Below the pieces are notes generated by a model, which saw nothing but the letters and a program-made list of their open reading frames with translations, ran no database searches and was not told the DNA's origin. From an uncultured Flavobacteriales bacterium (lineage in GTDB: Bacteria; Bacteroidota; Bacteroidia; Flavobacteriales; UBA1820), in assembly GCA_938023515.1 (NCBI GenBank), contig CALJDR010000052.1:29713-93712 (forward strand): DNA of 64,000 nt. Direction: 5' to 3'. Of this stretch, positions 7,424 through 15,410 are shown piece by piece. How positions within the stretch are numbered: position 1 is the first letter of the stretch; each line of letters opens with the position of its first letter. A program made the position numbers and the translations under genes.

Positions 7424-8971
7424 ATGAAAAAGAAAAAAAGCCCCCTCCCGGCTATCCTGCTGGCCCTACTGGTCGTTGTCGTCATTCTGGCGGCCGTTTT
7501 GGTCATCCGCACAGCGACTTACCCGTTCGCCAAAACCCCGGCGCAAAGCCATGTACAACCCGTCCGGCACCACCCGACCGTACAGTCCCTGGAACGCCTT
7601 GCAGGAGGCATCCGCATACCGACGGTAAGCAGCGAAGTCGACCGGGAAACGGACAATCCTTTCGTCCGCTTCAAAGAATACCTGCGGGAGTCCTATCCCA
7701 TCGTTTACGCCCGCATGGACACCCTTACAATAAATAAATACGGTCTGCTGTTTCACTGGAAAGGGAGCGACCCTTCACTGGAACCGATCCTGTTCTGCTC
7801 GCATTACGACGTAGTTCCCGTAGTGGGATACGAGCCCGTTTCCACCCCGGCGGATTCCGTGATCTTCCAACCCAACGACACTCCCGCCCCGCCCCTGGAC
7901 CATTTTTCCACCCGGTGGGATTATCCTCCCTTTTCCGGGGACGTGGTCGAGGGCCGGGTATACGGCCGCGGAACGCTCGATATGAAAGGCATGCTGTTCG
8001 GCATTATGGAAGCGGCCGATACGCTGCTTAAGGAAGGGTTCACACCCCAGCGGGATATCTGGTTTGCCTTCGGGTTCGACGAGGAGATCGGCGGCACGGA
8101 AGGGGCCCTGAAAATTGCCGAATATTTCCGGGAAAAAGGCCTTTCGTTCGCGGCCGTTTACGATGAAGGCGGTATTGTGGCAGCTCCCGGTCTGGGGGGC
8201 ATCTCCATCCCTATGGCTTTAGTAGGTACGGCCGAAAAAGGCTTCTGCACGATCCGTATCGACGTGCGGGGCACGGGAGGACACTCGTCCATGCCTCCGG
8301 CCAAAGGATCGCTCGTTCAAGCGGCAGAGATCATCGAAAAGCTCAACACCCACCAGATACCCGCCCTAATGACCACTCCGGTATCCGCATTCCTGAAAAA
8401 CGTAGGCGGCACAATGGGTTATGCTTCCCGGCTGGCTATCGCCAACCAATGGCTGTTGGGCGGTGTGCTGACACGAAAACTCTCCGAAACGCCGGCCACC
8501 AACGCGCTGATCCGCACGACGACTGCCGTTACGATGGCTAAGGGTAGCGACGCGGCGAATGTCCTGTCCTCGGTCTCGGAAATTGTGGTCAATTTCCGCA
8601 TCCTTCCCGGGGAAACCGTGGCCGATGTAGAGAACCATGTCAAAAATATTTGTGAAGGATACGATACCGATATTACCGTTCTGTCCGCCCGGGAACCGTC
8701 CAAAACGTCCGGCACGGATACCCGCGGGTTCCAGATGATCCGGGAAAGTATATCTCGCCTATACCCCGATGCACGGGTGACACCCTATTTGACCATCGGC
8801 GGGACCGACGCCTACAAATACCAGACGGTGAGCAACGATATATACCGTTTCATGCCTGTCTACCTGAACGAATACGAACAGCGGACCATACACAACGAGA
8901 ACGAATTCATTTCGCTGGAAAATTTCGGGAATATGATCGAGCATTTCCGGTATATCATGGCCGGGTTCTGA
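7424..8971 (+). CDS. Membrane-anchored M20 family carboxypeptidase (PM20D1/CPS1-like)
   Basis: 515 residues. A short basic start is followed by one membrane helix (about residues 9-28), so the catalytic part should face the periplasm. M20 zinc ligands are visible: FCSHYD (first His), GTLDMKG (bridging Asp), FDEEIGG (Glu pair), VYDEGG, and the late HNENEF His. The insertion before the bridging Asp and the long size match the PM20D1/CPS1 branch, whose members cleave Gly-X dipeptides or N-acyl amino acids. The dimerisation domain spans about residues 275-395. It is followed at 58 bp by the FemAB gene, which has its own promoter. Confidence 0.88.
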   Translation: MKKKKSPLPAILLALLVVVVILAAVLVIRTATYPFAKTPAQSHVQPVRHHPTVQSLERLAGGIRIPTVSSEVDRETDNPFVRFKEYLRESYPIVYARMDTLTINKYGLLFHWKGSDPSLEPILFCSHYDVVPVVGYEPVSTPADSVIFQPNDTPAPPLDHFSTRWDYPPFSGDVVEGRVYGRGTLDMKGMLFGIMEAADTLLKEGFTPQRDIWFAFGFDEEIGGTEGALKIAEYFREKGLSFAAVYDEGGIVAAPGLGGISIPMALVGTAEKGFCTIRIDVRGTGGHSSMPPAKGSLVQAAEIIEKLNTHQIPALMTTPVSAFLKNVGGTMGYASRLAIANQWLLGGVLTRKLSETPATNALIRTTTAVTMAKGSDAANVLSSVSEIVVNFRILPGETVADVENHVKNICEGYDTDITVLSAREPSKTSGTDTRGFQMIRESISRLYPDARVTPYLTIGGTDAYKYQTVSNDIYRFMPVYLNEYEQRTIHNENEFISLENFGNMIEHFRYIMAGF

Positions 8972-9002
8972 GCGGAAGTTTGCCCCGGCGGTTTATATTG
9001 GC

Positions 9003-9010
9003 TACCTTTG
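9003..9010 (+). promoter_or_regulatory. -7 promoter element for FemAB gene
   Basis: TACCTTTG, 19 bp before the ATG at 9030. Confidence 0.55.
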
Positions 9011-9029
9011 CGCTTTTTGCAAACAAGCC

Positions 9030-10115
9030 ATGGAAATCAACGTATTGAAAAAAGACTGCCGGGACATTTACAATACCCCCATCGTGCAGCAGACGGCATT
9101 TTGGTCCCAGGTGAAGAACCATCAGGGCCTGGCCACCAAAGCATTCGACTTTAAAGTGAAGAACCGGGACATATACGCCGGGGTGGGCGGCTATTCGAGT
9201 ACCGACGCCGACCTGCTGGTGGTCGAACGTCCCGTCGGACGGGACAATTGCATCGCATACGTGCCTTACGGCCCGGAGATAGAACCTTCGGAAGAGAACC
9301 AGGGACGTTTCCTGGAAGAACTCTCGGAAGTCATGCGCCCATACCTGCCCAAAAACTGCATCGCCGTCCGCTACGACCTGAACTGGCGTTCGCACTGGGA
9401 AGGGGAAACGCCGGAGAAAAAATTCCAGGAGTTCAACCTGAATTACAATACTGTCCAATGGAACCTGCGCAAGAGCAACTGCGACATCCTGCCATCGGCC
9501 ACCATATTCCTCGACCTGTCTCCGGCTCCGGACGAGATCCTCGAACGGATGAAGCCCAAAACGCGGTACAACATCCGTCTGGCCCAGCGCAAAGGAGTGC
9601 AGGTGAGAAGGGCCGGGATGGAACAAATCGATATCTGGTATGAACTCTATAAGGATACCTCCCACCGGAACGGACTTTTCGTCAACGGTATCGAATACTT
9701 CACCTCGGTCATTGCCGCCCGGGCGGACGACACTTCTTCCCCGGCGCATGTGGAACTGCTGATCGCCGAATTGGACGGGGTGCCGCTGGCCGCCATGTTC
9801 CTGGTGATCGCCGAACACCGGGGAACCTACCTCTACGGGGCCTCCTCTTCCGAAAAGCGGAACTGCATGCCCACCTACGCCCTGCAATGGGAAGCCATCC
9901 AACTGTCCAAAACGTTCGGATGCACGGAATACGATATGTTCGGTGTGTCGCCGGGCCCGCAACCGTCCCACCCTATGTTCGGGCTGTACCAGTTCAAGAC
10001 CGGGTTCGGCGGGGAACTGTTCCACCACCTGGGTTGCTGGGATTACCTGCTGGACGAGGATAATTATACCCTGCTCCAGCTGCGGGAAATGCACATGCAG
10101 GGGTATTACATTTAG
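9030..10115 (+). CDS. FemAB-family peptidyltransferase-like protein (FemX-like)
   Basis: 361 residues with the double-GNAT fold of FemABX transferases: FWSQVKNHQG near residue 25, the central MKPKTRYNIRLAQRKGVQVRR (near 175-195), YKDTSHRNG, and GVPLAAMFLVIAEHRGTYLYGASS followed by ALQWEAIQLSKTFGCTEYDMFGVSPG. Family enzymes add amino acids from aminoacyl-tRNA to the peptidoglycan stem. The coiled-coil tRNA-binding arm of staphylococcal FemA is absent, as in FemX. Direct 3-4 cross-links are the rule in Bacteroidetes, so the acceptor here is not obvious and may not be lipid II. Confidence 0.85.
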   Translation: MEINVLKKDCRDIYNTPIVQQTAFWSQVKNHQGLATKAFDFKVKNRDIYAGVGGYSSTDADLLVVERPVGRDNCIAYVPYGPEIEPSEENQGRFLEELSEVMRPYLPKNCIAVRYDLNWRSHWEGETPEKKFQEFNLNYNTVQWNLRKSNCDILPSATIFLDLSPAPDEILERMKPKTRYNIRLAQRKGVQVRRAGMEQIDIWYELYKDTSHRNGLFVNGIEYFTSVIAARADDTSSPAHVELLIAELDGVPLAAMFLVIAEHRGTYLYGASSSEKRNCMPTYALQWEAIQLSKTFGCTEYDMFGVSPGPQPSHPMFGLYQFKTGFGGELFHHLGCWDYLLDEDNYTLLQLREMHMQGYYI

Positions 10116-10251
10116 CATGGTCCGCAGAGTTTTCAATCGCGTCCCGCCGGGCAACGCAATAGTCCTATAGGTATTTTCAATTGAAAAAGCAGCATGTTAG
10201 GCGAATAAATTCCTTATCTTTAGGGAGTAATACAGCGAAAAAGACCCGACC

Positions 10252-10728
10252 ATGAAAAAACTGATCTTCCTTATCCTCTCGGCATTCCCGCTTCTATCGG
10301 CGGGACAGGCTATCACAGGCGGCGACGCCATCCTGGGTAAAAAATGGTGGACAGGCCCCAGGCAAGAGGCCCAGATCGAATTTTTCCGCAACGCGGGGGA
10401 TTCCACATTCTATGCAAAACTGGTATGGATGCTCTACCCGGACCTTCCGAACGGATCCCCGGCGCTCGACACCAAGAACCCCGACCGGGCCTTGCGCAGC
10501 CGTCCGATGCTCGGCATGAGCCTGATCGACACACTGACCTACACCGGGTACAATCAATGGTTTACCCGCCGCATGTACGTCCCGGAGGAAGGGATGTACG
10601 TACGGGCACATATTACCCTGGAAAGCGATGGAAACCTGGGCCTGCGGGTAAGCAAACTCGGAGTCGTGGTCGATAAAACATTTGTAAAGGTGCCCCCTGC
10701 GACGGCCGACACGACAGGATTGCGCTGA
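10252..10728 (+). CDS. DUF2147 secreted protein
   Basis: 158 residues with a clear signal peptide (MKKLIFLILSAFPLLSAGQA, cleavage after about residue 19). The GGDAILGKKWWTGPRQEAQIEFFRNAG opening and the LVWMLYPDLPNGSPALDTKNPD segment are the DUF2147 hallmarks. These are small lipocalin-like beta proteins of the periplasm with unknown role. It converges on the MutM-like gene, with 8 bp between the stops. Confidence 0.85.
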   Translation: MKKLIFLILSAFPLLSAGQAITGGDAILGKKWWTGPRQEAQIEFFRNAGDSTFYAKLVWMLYPDLPNGSPALDTKNPDRALRSRPMLGMSLIDTLTYTGYNQWFTRRMYVPEEGMYVRAHITLESDGNLGLRVSKLGVVVDKTFVKVPPATADTTGLR

Positions 10729-10736
10729 GACAGTCC

Positions 10737-11570
10737 TTATTTTTCTTTCATCGGCTGGCAGACTGGACAATAATACACCGTACCTCCCAAATAGGCCTCT
10801 TTCACGATTTCACCCCCGCAGCGCGGGCAAGGAGATTTGTATGTGTTTTTTGAAAGGAGGCTCTTGTAGCCGCCCCAGTTGCCCAGCATATCCTTTTCCG
10901 TATCACGGCCGCCGGCATTTGCCATAGCCGCCAGCGTACCTTTCAGCGCAAGAAACAAAGTTCCCCACTGCGAGTCGTTGAGCGTCGAGATTTTCCGTTT
11001 GGGGTGTATGCCTGCTTCGAACAGGATATCCTGCAATACGCCGTTGCCCAGACCCGGGATCCGCTGCTCGGTGGCCAGCAGCGCCTTGACCGAAACGTCT
11101 TTTTTCATACCCTTTACGATTCCCCGGAAATACGCTTCGTCAAAACGGTCGTCCAGTGGCGGTATTTTGGTCCGGGCTCCCTGGTAATACGGGTTGTCGA
11201 ACGTACCGGTATAGGCGTATATGCCTCCGTACATGGCTACCGTAAACACCAGCGCACTCCCGTCCTTCATCACGATAGCCAATTGATGTTTGATCGGGGC
11301 ATCTTTCTCCGATTCGAAATAACGGATATTCGTTCCGTCCCCGACCAGGATATGGGCATCATTCCCTATGTCGATTTCGACAAAAGAACCGTATCCATGC
11401 ACGCCTGTGACCGTTTTACCGGCCAGCATCGCAGAATACGATTCGGGGGCACCGTTATACCAGGTAAATTTATGCGGACTGGTGGGGGGTATCACTTCTT
11501 CGACGGTCTTGCCCACCAACAAACGGGCTCCCTGGCGGGACAAAGTGAGGGATTCGGGGATTTCGATCAT
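10737..11570 (-). CDS. Fpg/Nei-family DNA glycosylase-like protein with non-canonical N-terminus
   Basis: 277 residues with full MutM/Nei layout: N-terminal beta-sandwich (about 1-115), helix-two-turn-helix (VKALLATEQRIPGLGNGVLQDILFEAGIHP, about 160-190) and a C-terminal zinc finger (CPRCGG...YYCPVCQ, about 248-271). Fpg/Nei enzymes remove oxidised bases using the N-terminal proline at position 2 as the Schiff-base nucleophile. Here the start is MIEIPES: Glu3 and Pro5 are kept but Pro2 is Ile. The start codon is firmly placed, since the motif aligns directly with MPELPE. It may use another nucleophile or bind without cleaving. Confidence 0.85.
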   Translation of the reverse strand: MIEIPESLTLSRQGARLLVGKTVEEVIPPTSPHKFTWYNGAPESYSAMLAGKTVTGVHGYGSFVEIDIGNDAHILVGDGTNIRYFESEKDAPIKHQLAIVMKDGSALVFTVAMYGGIYAYTGTFDNPYYQGARTKIPPLDDRFDEAYFRGIVKGMKKDVSVKALLATEQRIPGLGNGVLQDILFEAGIHPKRKISTLNDSQWGTLFLALKGTLAAMANAGGRDTEKDMLGNWGGYKSLLSKNTYKSPCPRCGGEIVKEAYLGGTVYYCPVCQPMKEK

Positions 11571-11657
11571 GTGTTTTCAGGTATTAAGTAAGTGTCCGGG
11601 ACAGGCCTTTGGGGGTAAAGATAGTAAAAATCCGCTTTTACCAGCCGGTATAAAAAC

Positions 11658-11685
11658 AACAGGGCCGGCATTTGCCGGCCCTGTT
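11658..11685. terminator. Bidirectional hairpin between glycosylase and peroxiredoxin genes
   Basis: AACAGGGCCGGC (11658-11669) pairs with GCCGGCCCTGTT (11674-11685), loop ATTT. It lies just 3' of the peroxiredoxin gene and 5' of the glycosylase gene on the same strand. The T run on the minus strand is short (AAAAAC on plus). Confidence 0.7.
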
Positions 11686-11711
11686 TCATTTGGGTATCTC
11701 CTTCATCGATC

Positions 11712-12419
11712 TCACTTTCCACCCAATTTTCTTTCTACTTCTTCTTTCGGCAGTTTCTTCGTGCAAAAGAACCAGTCGTAACAGTGCATATCCGGATCGT
11801 CGCTCTCCATCCGCTCCTGCGCCTCTCCGCACGAACCGGCCGTAGGGACTATCACTTCGTCACCCGGACGCCAGTCCGCCGGCAGGGACACCCCGAAATT
11901 GTCGATTGTCTGCAATCCGATGAGCGTGCGTTTGATCTCGTCGAAATTGCGGCCCAACGCCATCGGGTAATAGATCACTGCTCTCACGACACTTTTAGGG
12001 TCAATAAAGAAAACGGCGCGTACGGCGGCCGTCGTACTGGCTCCCGGCTGGATCATCCCATACAGGTTGGCCACGGTCATCGATAGGTCGTCGATCAGCG
12101 GGAAACGCACAGCGATATTTTTCATTCCCCGGTATTCGATCTTGTCGTGGATCGTGCGCAGCCAAGCAATATGGCTGTGCAGCCCGTCCACCGAAAGTCC
12201 TACCAACTGGCAGTTCAGTTCCTCGAATTCATCCTGCATCTTTCCAAAGGTCATGAATTCGGAGGTGCATACCGGCGTAAAATCGGAAGGATGGCTGAAA
12301 AGGATCACCCATTTCCCTTGGTAATCCACCGGGAACTTGATCCGTCCCTGCGTGGTCATCGCTTCAAAGGAAGGGGCCTGCTCCCCGATGCGGGGCATGG
12401 CAGCCGTTTGATTTTCCAT
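11712..12419 (-). CDS. Peroxiredoxin (Prx6/AhpC-TSA type)
   Basis: 235 residues. It reduces peroxides through the peroxidatic Cys51 in the PxxxTxxC motif of SHPSDFTPVCTSEF. The long C-terminal part and the HCYDWFFC pair near residue 217 resemble archaeal-type Prx6 proteins, where the C-terminal cysteines resolve the reaction. The length agrees with this group. A -7 element lies 40 bp upstream and the gene ends at a strong hairpin, so it is monocistronic. Cytosolic. Regulation by peroxide is likely but no operator is evident. Confidence 0.93.
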   Translation of the reverse strand: MENQTAAMPRIGEQAPSFEAMTTQGRIKFPVDYQGKWVILFSHPSDFTPVCTSEFMTFGKMQDEFEELNCQLVGLSVDGLHSHIAWLRTIHDKIEYRGMKNIAVRFPLIDDLSMTVANLYGMIQPGASTTAAVRAVFFIDPKSVVRAVIYYPMALGRNFDEIKRTLIGLQTIDNFGVSLPADWRPGDEVIVPTAGSCGEAQERMESDDPDMHCYDWFFCTKKLPKEEVERKLGGK

Positions 12420-12458
12420 TTTGTTATTTGTTTAGGTCGTTAATTTTTATCTGTACGG

Positions 12459-12466
12459 CAAAGATA
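12459..12466 (-). promoter_or_regulatory. -7 promoter element for peroxiredoxin
   Basis: TATCTTTG on the minus strand, 39 bp before the ATG at 12419. Confidence 0.6.
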
Positions 12467-12561
12467 CGGAAAACCGAAAGTGAATCGACTACAAACCAGT
12501 CAGATAAAATCTATATTCCTATCGACTTTATCTATTTCAGAAAGAAAAAATGAGGTATTTA

Positions 12562-13836
12562 TCAGTGGAAAAAGCTGACCAGAAGCATCACATTGAGTAT
12601 CGCCACCACCCCGCCGATGGTATAAAGCAGATATTTGGTAAACGGACGGTTGCGGTATTTTCCCATCACTTTCTCGGACGAAGTGAGCCGCACCTGCAGA
12701 AAGATCGTGAACGGCAGCTGGATACTGAGGATCATCTGCGAATAGATAAGCCCCTTGAACGGATCGCTGATCACCCATATCAGCAGGCAGGCCACCACCA
12801 GGGAGATAAGCACACCCAAGCGGGAGTGGTTGTCCTTGATATCGTACGGCTCCTTGAAAATCCCGGCAAAGATAGAACCCGCCGCCATACCCGAAGTAAT
12901 GGTCGAAGCGATACCGGCAAACAGGAGGGCTACGGCAAAAATGATCGTCGCATGGCTTCCCAACAGCGGAGTAAGCAGCGAATCCGCCTGTTGGAGTTCC
13001 TCTACGGGCGTTCCGTGGACAAAGAACGTCGTAGCGGCCAAAAGGATCATCGCGCTGTTGATGGCCCAGCCTATGCCCATCGAAAAGATCGTATCCACGT
13101 ATTCATAACGCAGCTGCTTGCGGATGATTTTCTCGTCGTTCAGGTTCCACTGGCGGCTCTGTATCACCTCCGAGTGGAGAAAGAGGTTGTGCGGCATCAC
13201 CACCGCCCCCAATACGCTCATGATGATGACCATCGATCCTTCGGGAAACGAAGGCGTCACCCAGGCCTTGGCCGCCTCCGGCCAATCGACGGACGTAAGC
13301 GCCAATTCATAAATGAACGACAGCCCGATGATCGATACGAATGCGATAATCCATTTCTCAATCAGTCGGTAGCTGTTGGTAAAGAGCATGATCAGCACAA
13401 AGGCCAGCACCAGTATCGACCCGATCCGCACCGGTACGCCGAACAGCATTTGCAGGGCGATAGCCCCGCCCAATATTTCCGCTAAAGATGTCGAAATAGA
13501 CGCCAGTACGGCCGATCCCAAAAGTGCCCGCGAAGCCCGGGGGCGCAGATGTGCGGTAGCCGCCTCGGAGAGGCACAGGCCGGTGGCGATCCCCAAATGG
13601 GCTACGTTGTGTTGCAGGATAATGAGCATCACCGTGGAGAGCGTCACCATCCACAGCAGGGTATACCCGTACTCGGCTCCGGCGGCCAGGTTGGAAGCCC
13701 AGTTGCCAGGATCGATAAAACCGACCGTCACCAGCAGTCCGGGGCCGATATACTTGAATATCTCGAGCCCGCCCATGCGCGGATGATGACGATGCCGGTC
13801 GAACCGGGAACGGATGCGTTTTATCAGAGATGCCAT
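12562..13836 (-). CDS. mntH: Nramp family divalent metal transporter (MntH)
   Basis: 424 residues, eleven predicted membrane helices. The metal-site motifs are present: GFIDPGNWASN in helix 1 (DPGN) and GAVVMPHNLFLHS in helix 6 (MPHN). Nramp proteins import Mn2+ or Fe2+ with protons across the inner membrane. The start is set at the ATG at 13836, 20 bp after a -7 element at 13856-13863, which removes an 11-residue upstream extension. The N-terminus RIRSRFDRHRHHPRMGG is basic and cytosolic. No partner genes adjoin. Confidence 0.93.
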   Translation of the reverse strand: MASLIKRIRSRFDRHRHHPRMGGLEIFKYIGPGLLVTVGFIDPGNWASNLAAGAEYGYTLLWMVTLSTVMLIILQHNVAHLGIATGLCLSEAATAHLRPRASRALLGSAVLASISTSLAEILGGAIALQMLFGVPVRIGSILVLAFVLIMLFTNSYRLIEKWIIAFVSIIGLSFIYELALTSVDWPEAAKAWVTPSFPEGSMVIIMSVLGAVVMPHNLFLHSEVIQSRQWNLNDEKIIRKQLRYEYVDTIFSMGIGWAINSAMILLAATTFFVHGTPVEELQQADSLLTPLLGSHATIIFAVALLFAGIASTITSGMAAGSIFAGIFKEPYDIKDNHSRLGVLISLVVACLLIWVISDPFKGLIYSQMILSIQLPFTIFLQVRLTSSEKVMGKYRNRPFTKYLLYTIGGVVAILNVMLLVSFFH

Positions 13837-13855
13837 ATTCTTTGAAAATGCTACG

Positions 13856-13863
13856 CAAAGATA
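13856..13863 (-). promoter_or_regulatory. -7 promoter element for mntH
   Basis: TATCTTTG on the minus strand; it lies inside the longer reading frame and so fixes the start at 13836. Confidence 0.65.
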
Positions 13864-13942
13864 CCACATTTACCGGATACAGAGGGTTATCCGGGCGGAA
13901 TATCCGGACATGCTTTTTGGACAAAAATTAACATAAAAAACA

Positions 13943-14010
13943 GCGCCGGGAAAGGGGAAATGCAGATATTTAGGCTTTCAAAAAGGGTTCCCGGTATATC
14001 CCGGCGGCGC
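13943..14010 (+). promoter_or_regulatory. Possible folded leader before the YbjN-like gene
   Basis: GCGCCGGGA (13943-13951) pairs with TCCCGGC..GCGC (13999-14010, a small bulge) to close a roughly 47-nt loop, 48 bp before the ATG at 14058. No T run follows, so it is not a terminator. Confidence 0.3.
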
Positions 14011-14057
14011 AAGACCAAACCCACTCACAATGAAACACATATAAAACAAACCGACAG

Positions 14058-15395
14058 ATGAAGCAAACTCTCACCTTCGATGTTTCCACTATTGCCTCCA
14101 CCGAAAGCCAGATCAATGTCGACGCTTTCGACCGGAGCATGGAAGCCTTCGAAAAGAAACAGTACAACGAATCGTTCCTCACCCTGCTGGATTACATCAA
14201 CCCCGAACTCCGGACAAAATTCGGGAACGCCGCCGGGGACGAATTCCACATCCCGCACGGGTCTATCGTCGTGAACATAAGCCTCAAGGACAATCGGCTG
14301 TATATTTCGGCGCCTTTTCTGGCCCTGCCGGAAAAGAACCGGGTGCCCCTGCTGCGCCAGGTGGCCAGCCTGAACATCAACAATCTCGACCTCACGCGCA
14401 TTGTCCTGCGGGAAGATAAACTGTATTTCGAGTACGGCTGCCCGATGGACATGGTCAACCCTTACAAGATATACTATATCCTAAACGAGATCTGCCAGAC
14501 GGGCGACCGCTACGACGATGAGTTTTCCACTAAATTCGGCGCACAGCGCATCTACGAGCCCAAGATCACCCCGTACGACGCCGAAATGGTAGACCGGGTG
14601 TACGACGTAATCCAACTCAGCTGCCGGGAGTGCCTCGATGCGGTAAAATACTTTGAAAGCGAACGCAAATACAGCTATGCCTGGAACATTCTGGCCAGCA
14701 CGATGCTCAAAGTCCTGTATTTCGCCCATCCGCAGGGCCAGTTGCTCAACGACCTGGACAAGGCCGTCAAGGAACACGACCGGGAGGACATCCCCCTGCC
14801 GGAGATCGTGGCGCGCGGGAAAGAGACCGTCGCTTGGATGCAGGGGCTGAGCAAAGAACAACTGGCCCAAGACCTATACTTCGTAGAGACGTTCGTACCA
14901 GGCAAACGCCGCTCCAACCTGAAGAACATCCAGGAAAATTTCAAGAATACCTACACCAACGCCACCAGCGCGCTGGAAGGGGGCGACTACATGGCCTGCT
15001 GCGTGATGATCGTCTACAAGTTCTACGAGATGTACTATTACAACGATGTACAGGACGATGTCAACGCCGTAGTGGTGCGTGCGATGAAAGCCGCCTCGGC
15101 TAAACCTTGGGAAGAGGCTGCCCCCATCCTTCAGGATGCCCTGGACGATATCATGGAAGGCGAACTGGACCTTTTGCCCGAGGACGGGGAAGAGGAAGAA
15201 GTGGATATGTCGGCCTATATGCAAAATATGCAGGCGTTCCAGCAGCAAGCCCTGGCCATGCAGCAACAGGCGATGGCCAATGCCCAGCAGGCAATGCAAG
15301 GCGTCGATATGGCGGAATACATGAAGAACATCCAGAAGATGATGTCCTCCATGATGGGCGGCGCAGCCGGCAACGACAATACGGACAAAGAATAA
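14058..15395 (+). CDS. YbjN/type III chaperone-like protein with Met/Gln-rich tail
   Basis: 445 residues, no signal peptide or membrane helix, so cytosolic. Residues about 20-150 look like a YbjN/CesT-type fold (hydrophobic strands then VPLLRQVASLNINNLDLTRIVLREDKLYFEYG). The middle (about 170-380) is helical. The tail (about 385-440) is acidic, LLPEDGEEEEVD, then strikingly rich in Met and Gln with repeated QQQA(L/M)A and QQAM units. No family role is known to me. It is 15 bp upstream of the protease gene, whose C-terminal domain has the same YbjN-like style, so the two proteins probably interact. Confidence 0.65.
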   Translation: MKQTLTFDVSTIASTESQINVDAFDRSMEAFEKKQYNESFLTLLDYINPELRTKFGNAAGDEFHIPHGSIVVNISLKDNRLYISAPFLALPEKNRVPLLRQVASLNINNLDLTRIVLREDKLYFEYGCPMDMVNPYKIYYILNEICQTGDRYDDEFSTKFGAQRIYEPKITPYDAEMVDRVYDVIQLSCRECLDAVKYFESERKYSYAWNILASTMLKVLYFAHPQGQLLNDLDKAVKEHDREDIPLPEIVARGKETVAWMQGLSKEQLAQDLYFVETFVPGKRRSNLKNIQENFKNTYTNATSALEGGDYMACCVMIVYKFYEMYYYNDVQDDVNAVVVRAMKAASAKPWEEAAPILQDALDDIMEGELDLLPEDGEEEEVDMSAYMQNMQAFQQQALAMQQQAMANAQQAMQGVDMAEYMKNIQKMMSSMMGGAAGNDNTDKE

Positions 15396-15410
15396 AAACC
15401 GAAACGAACC

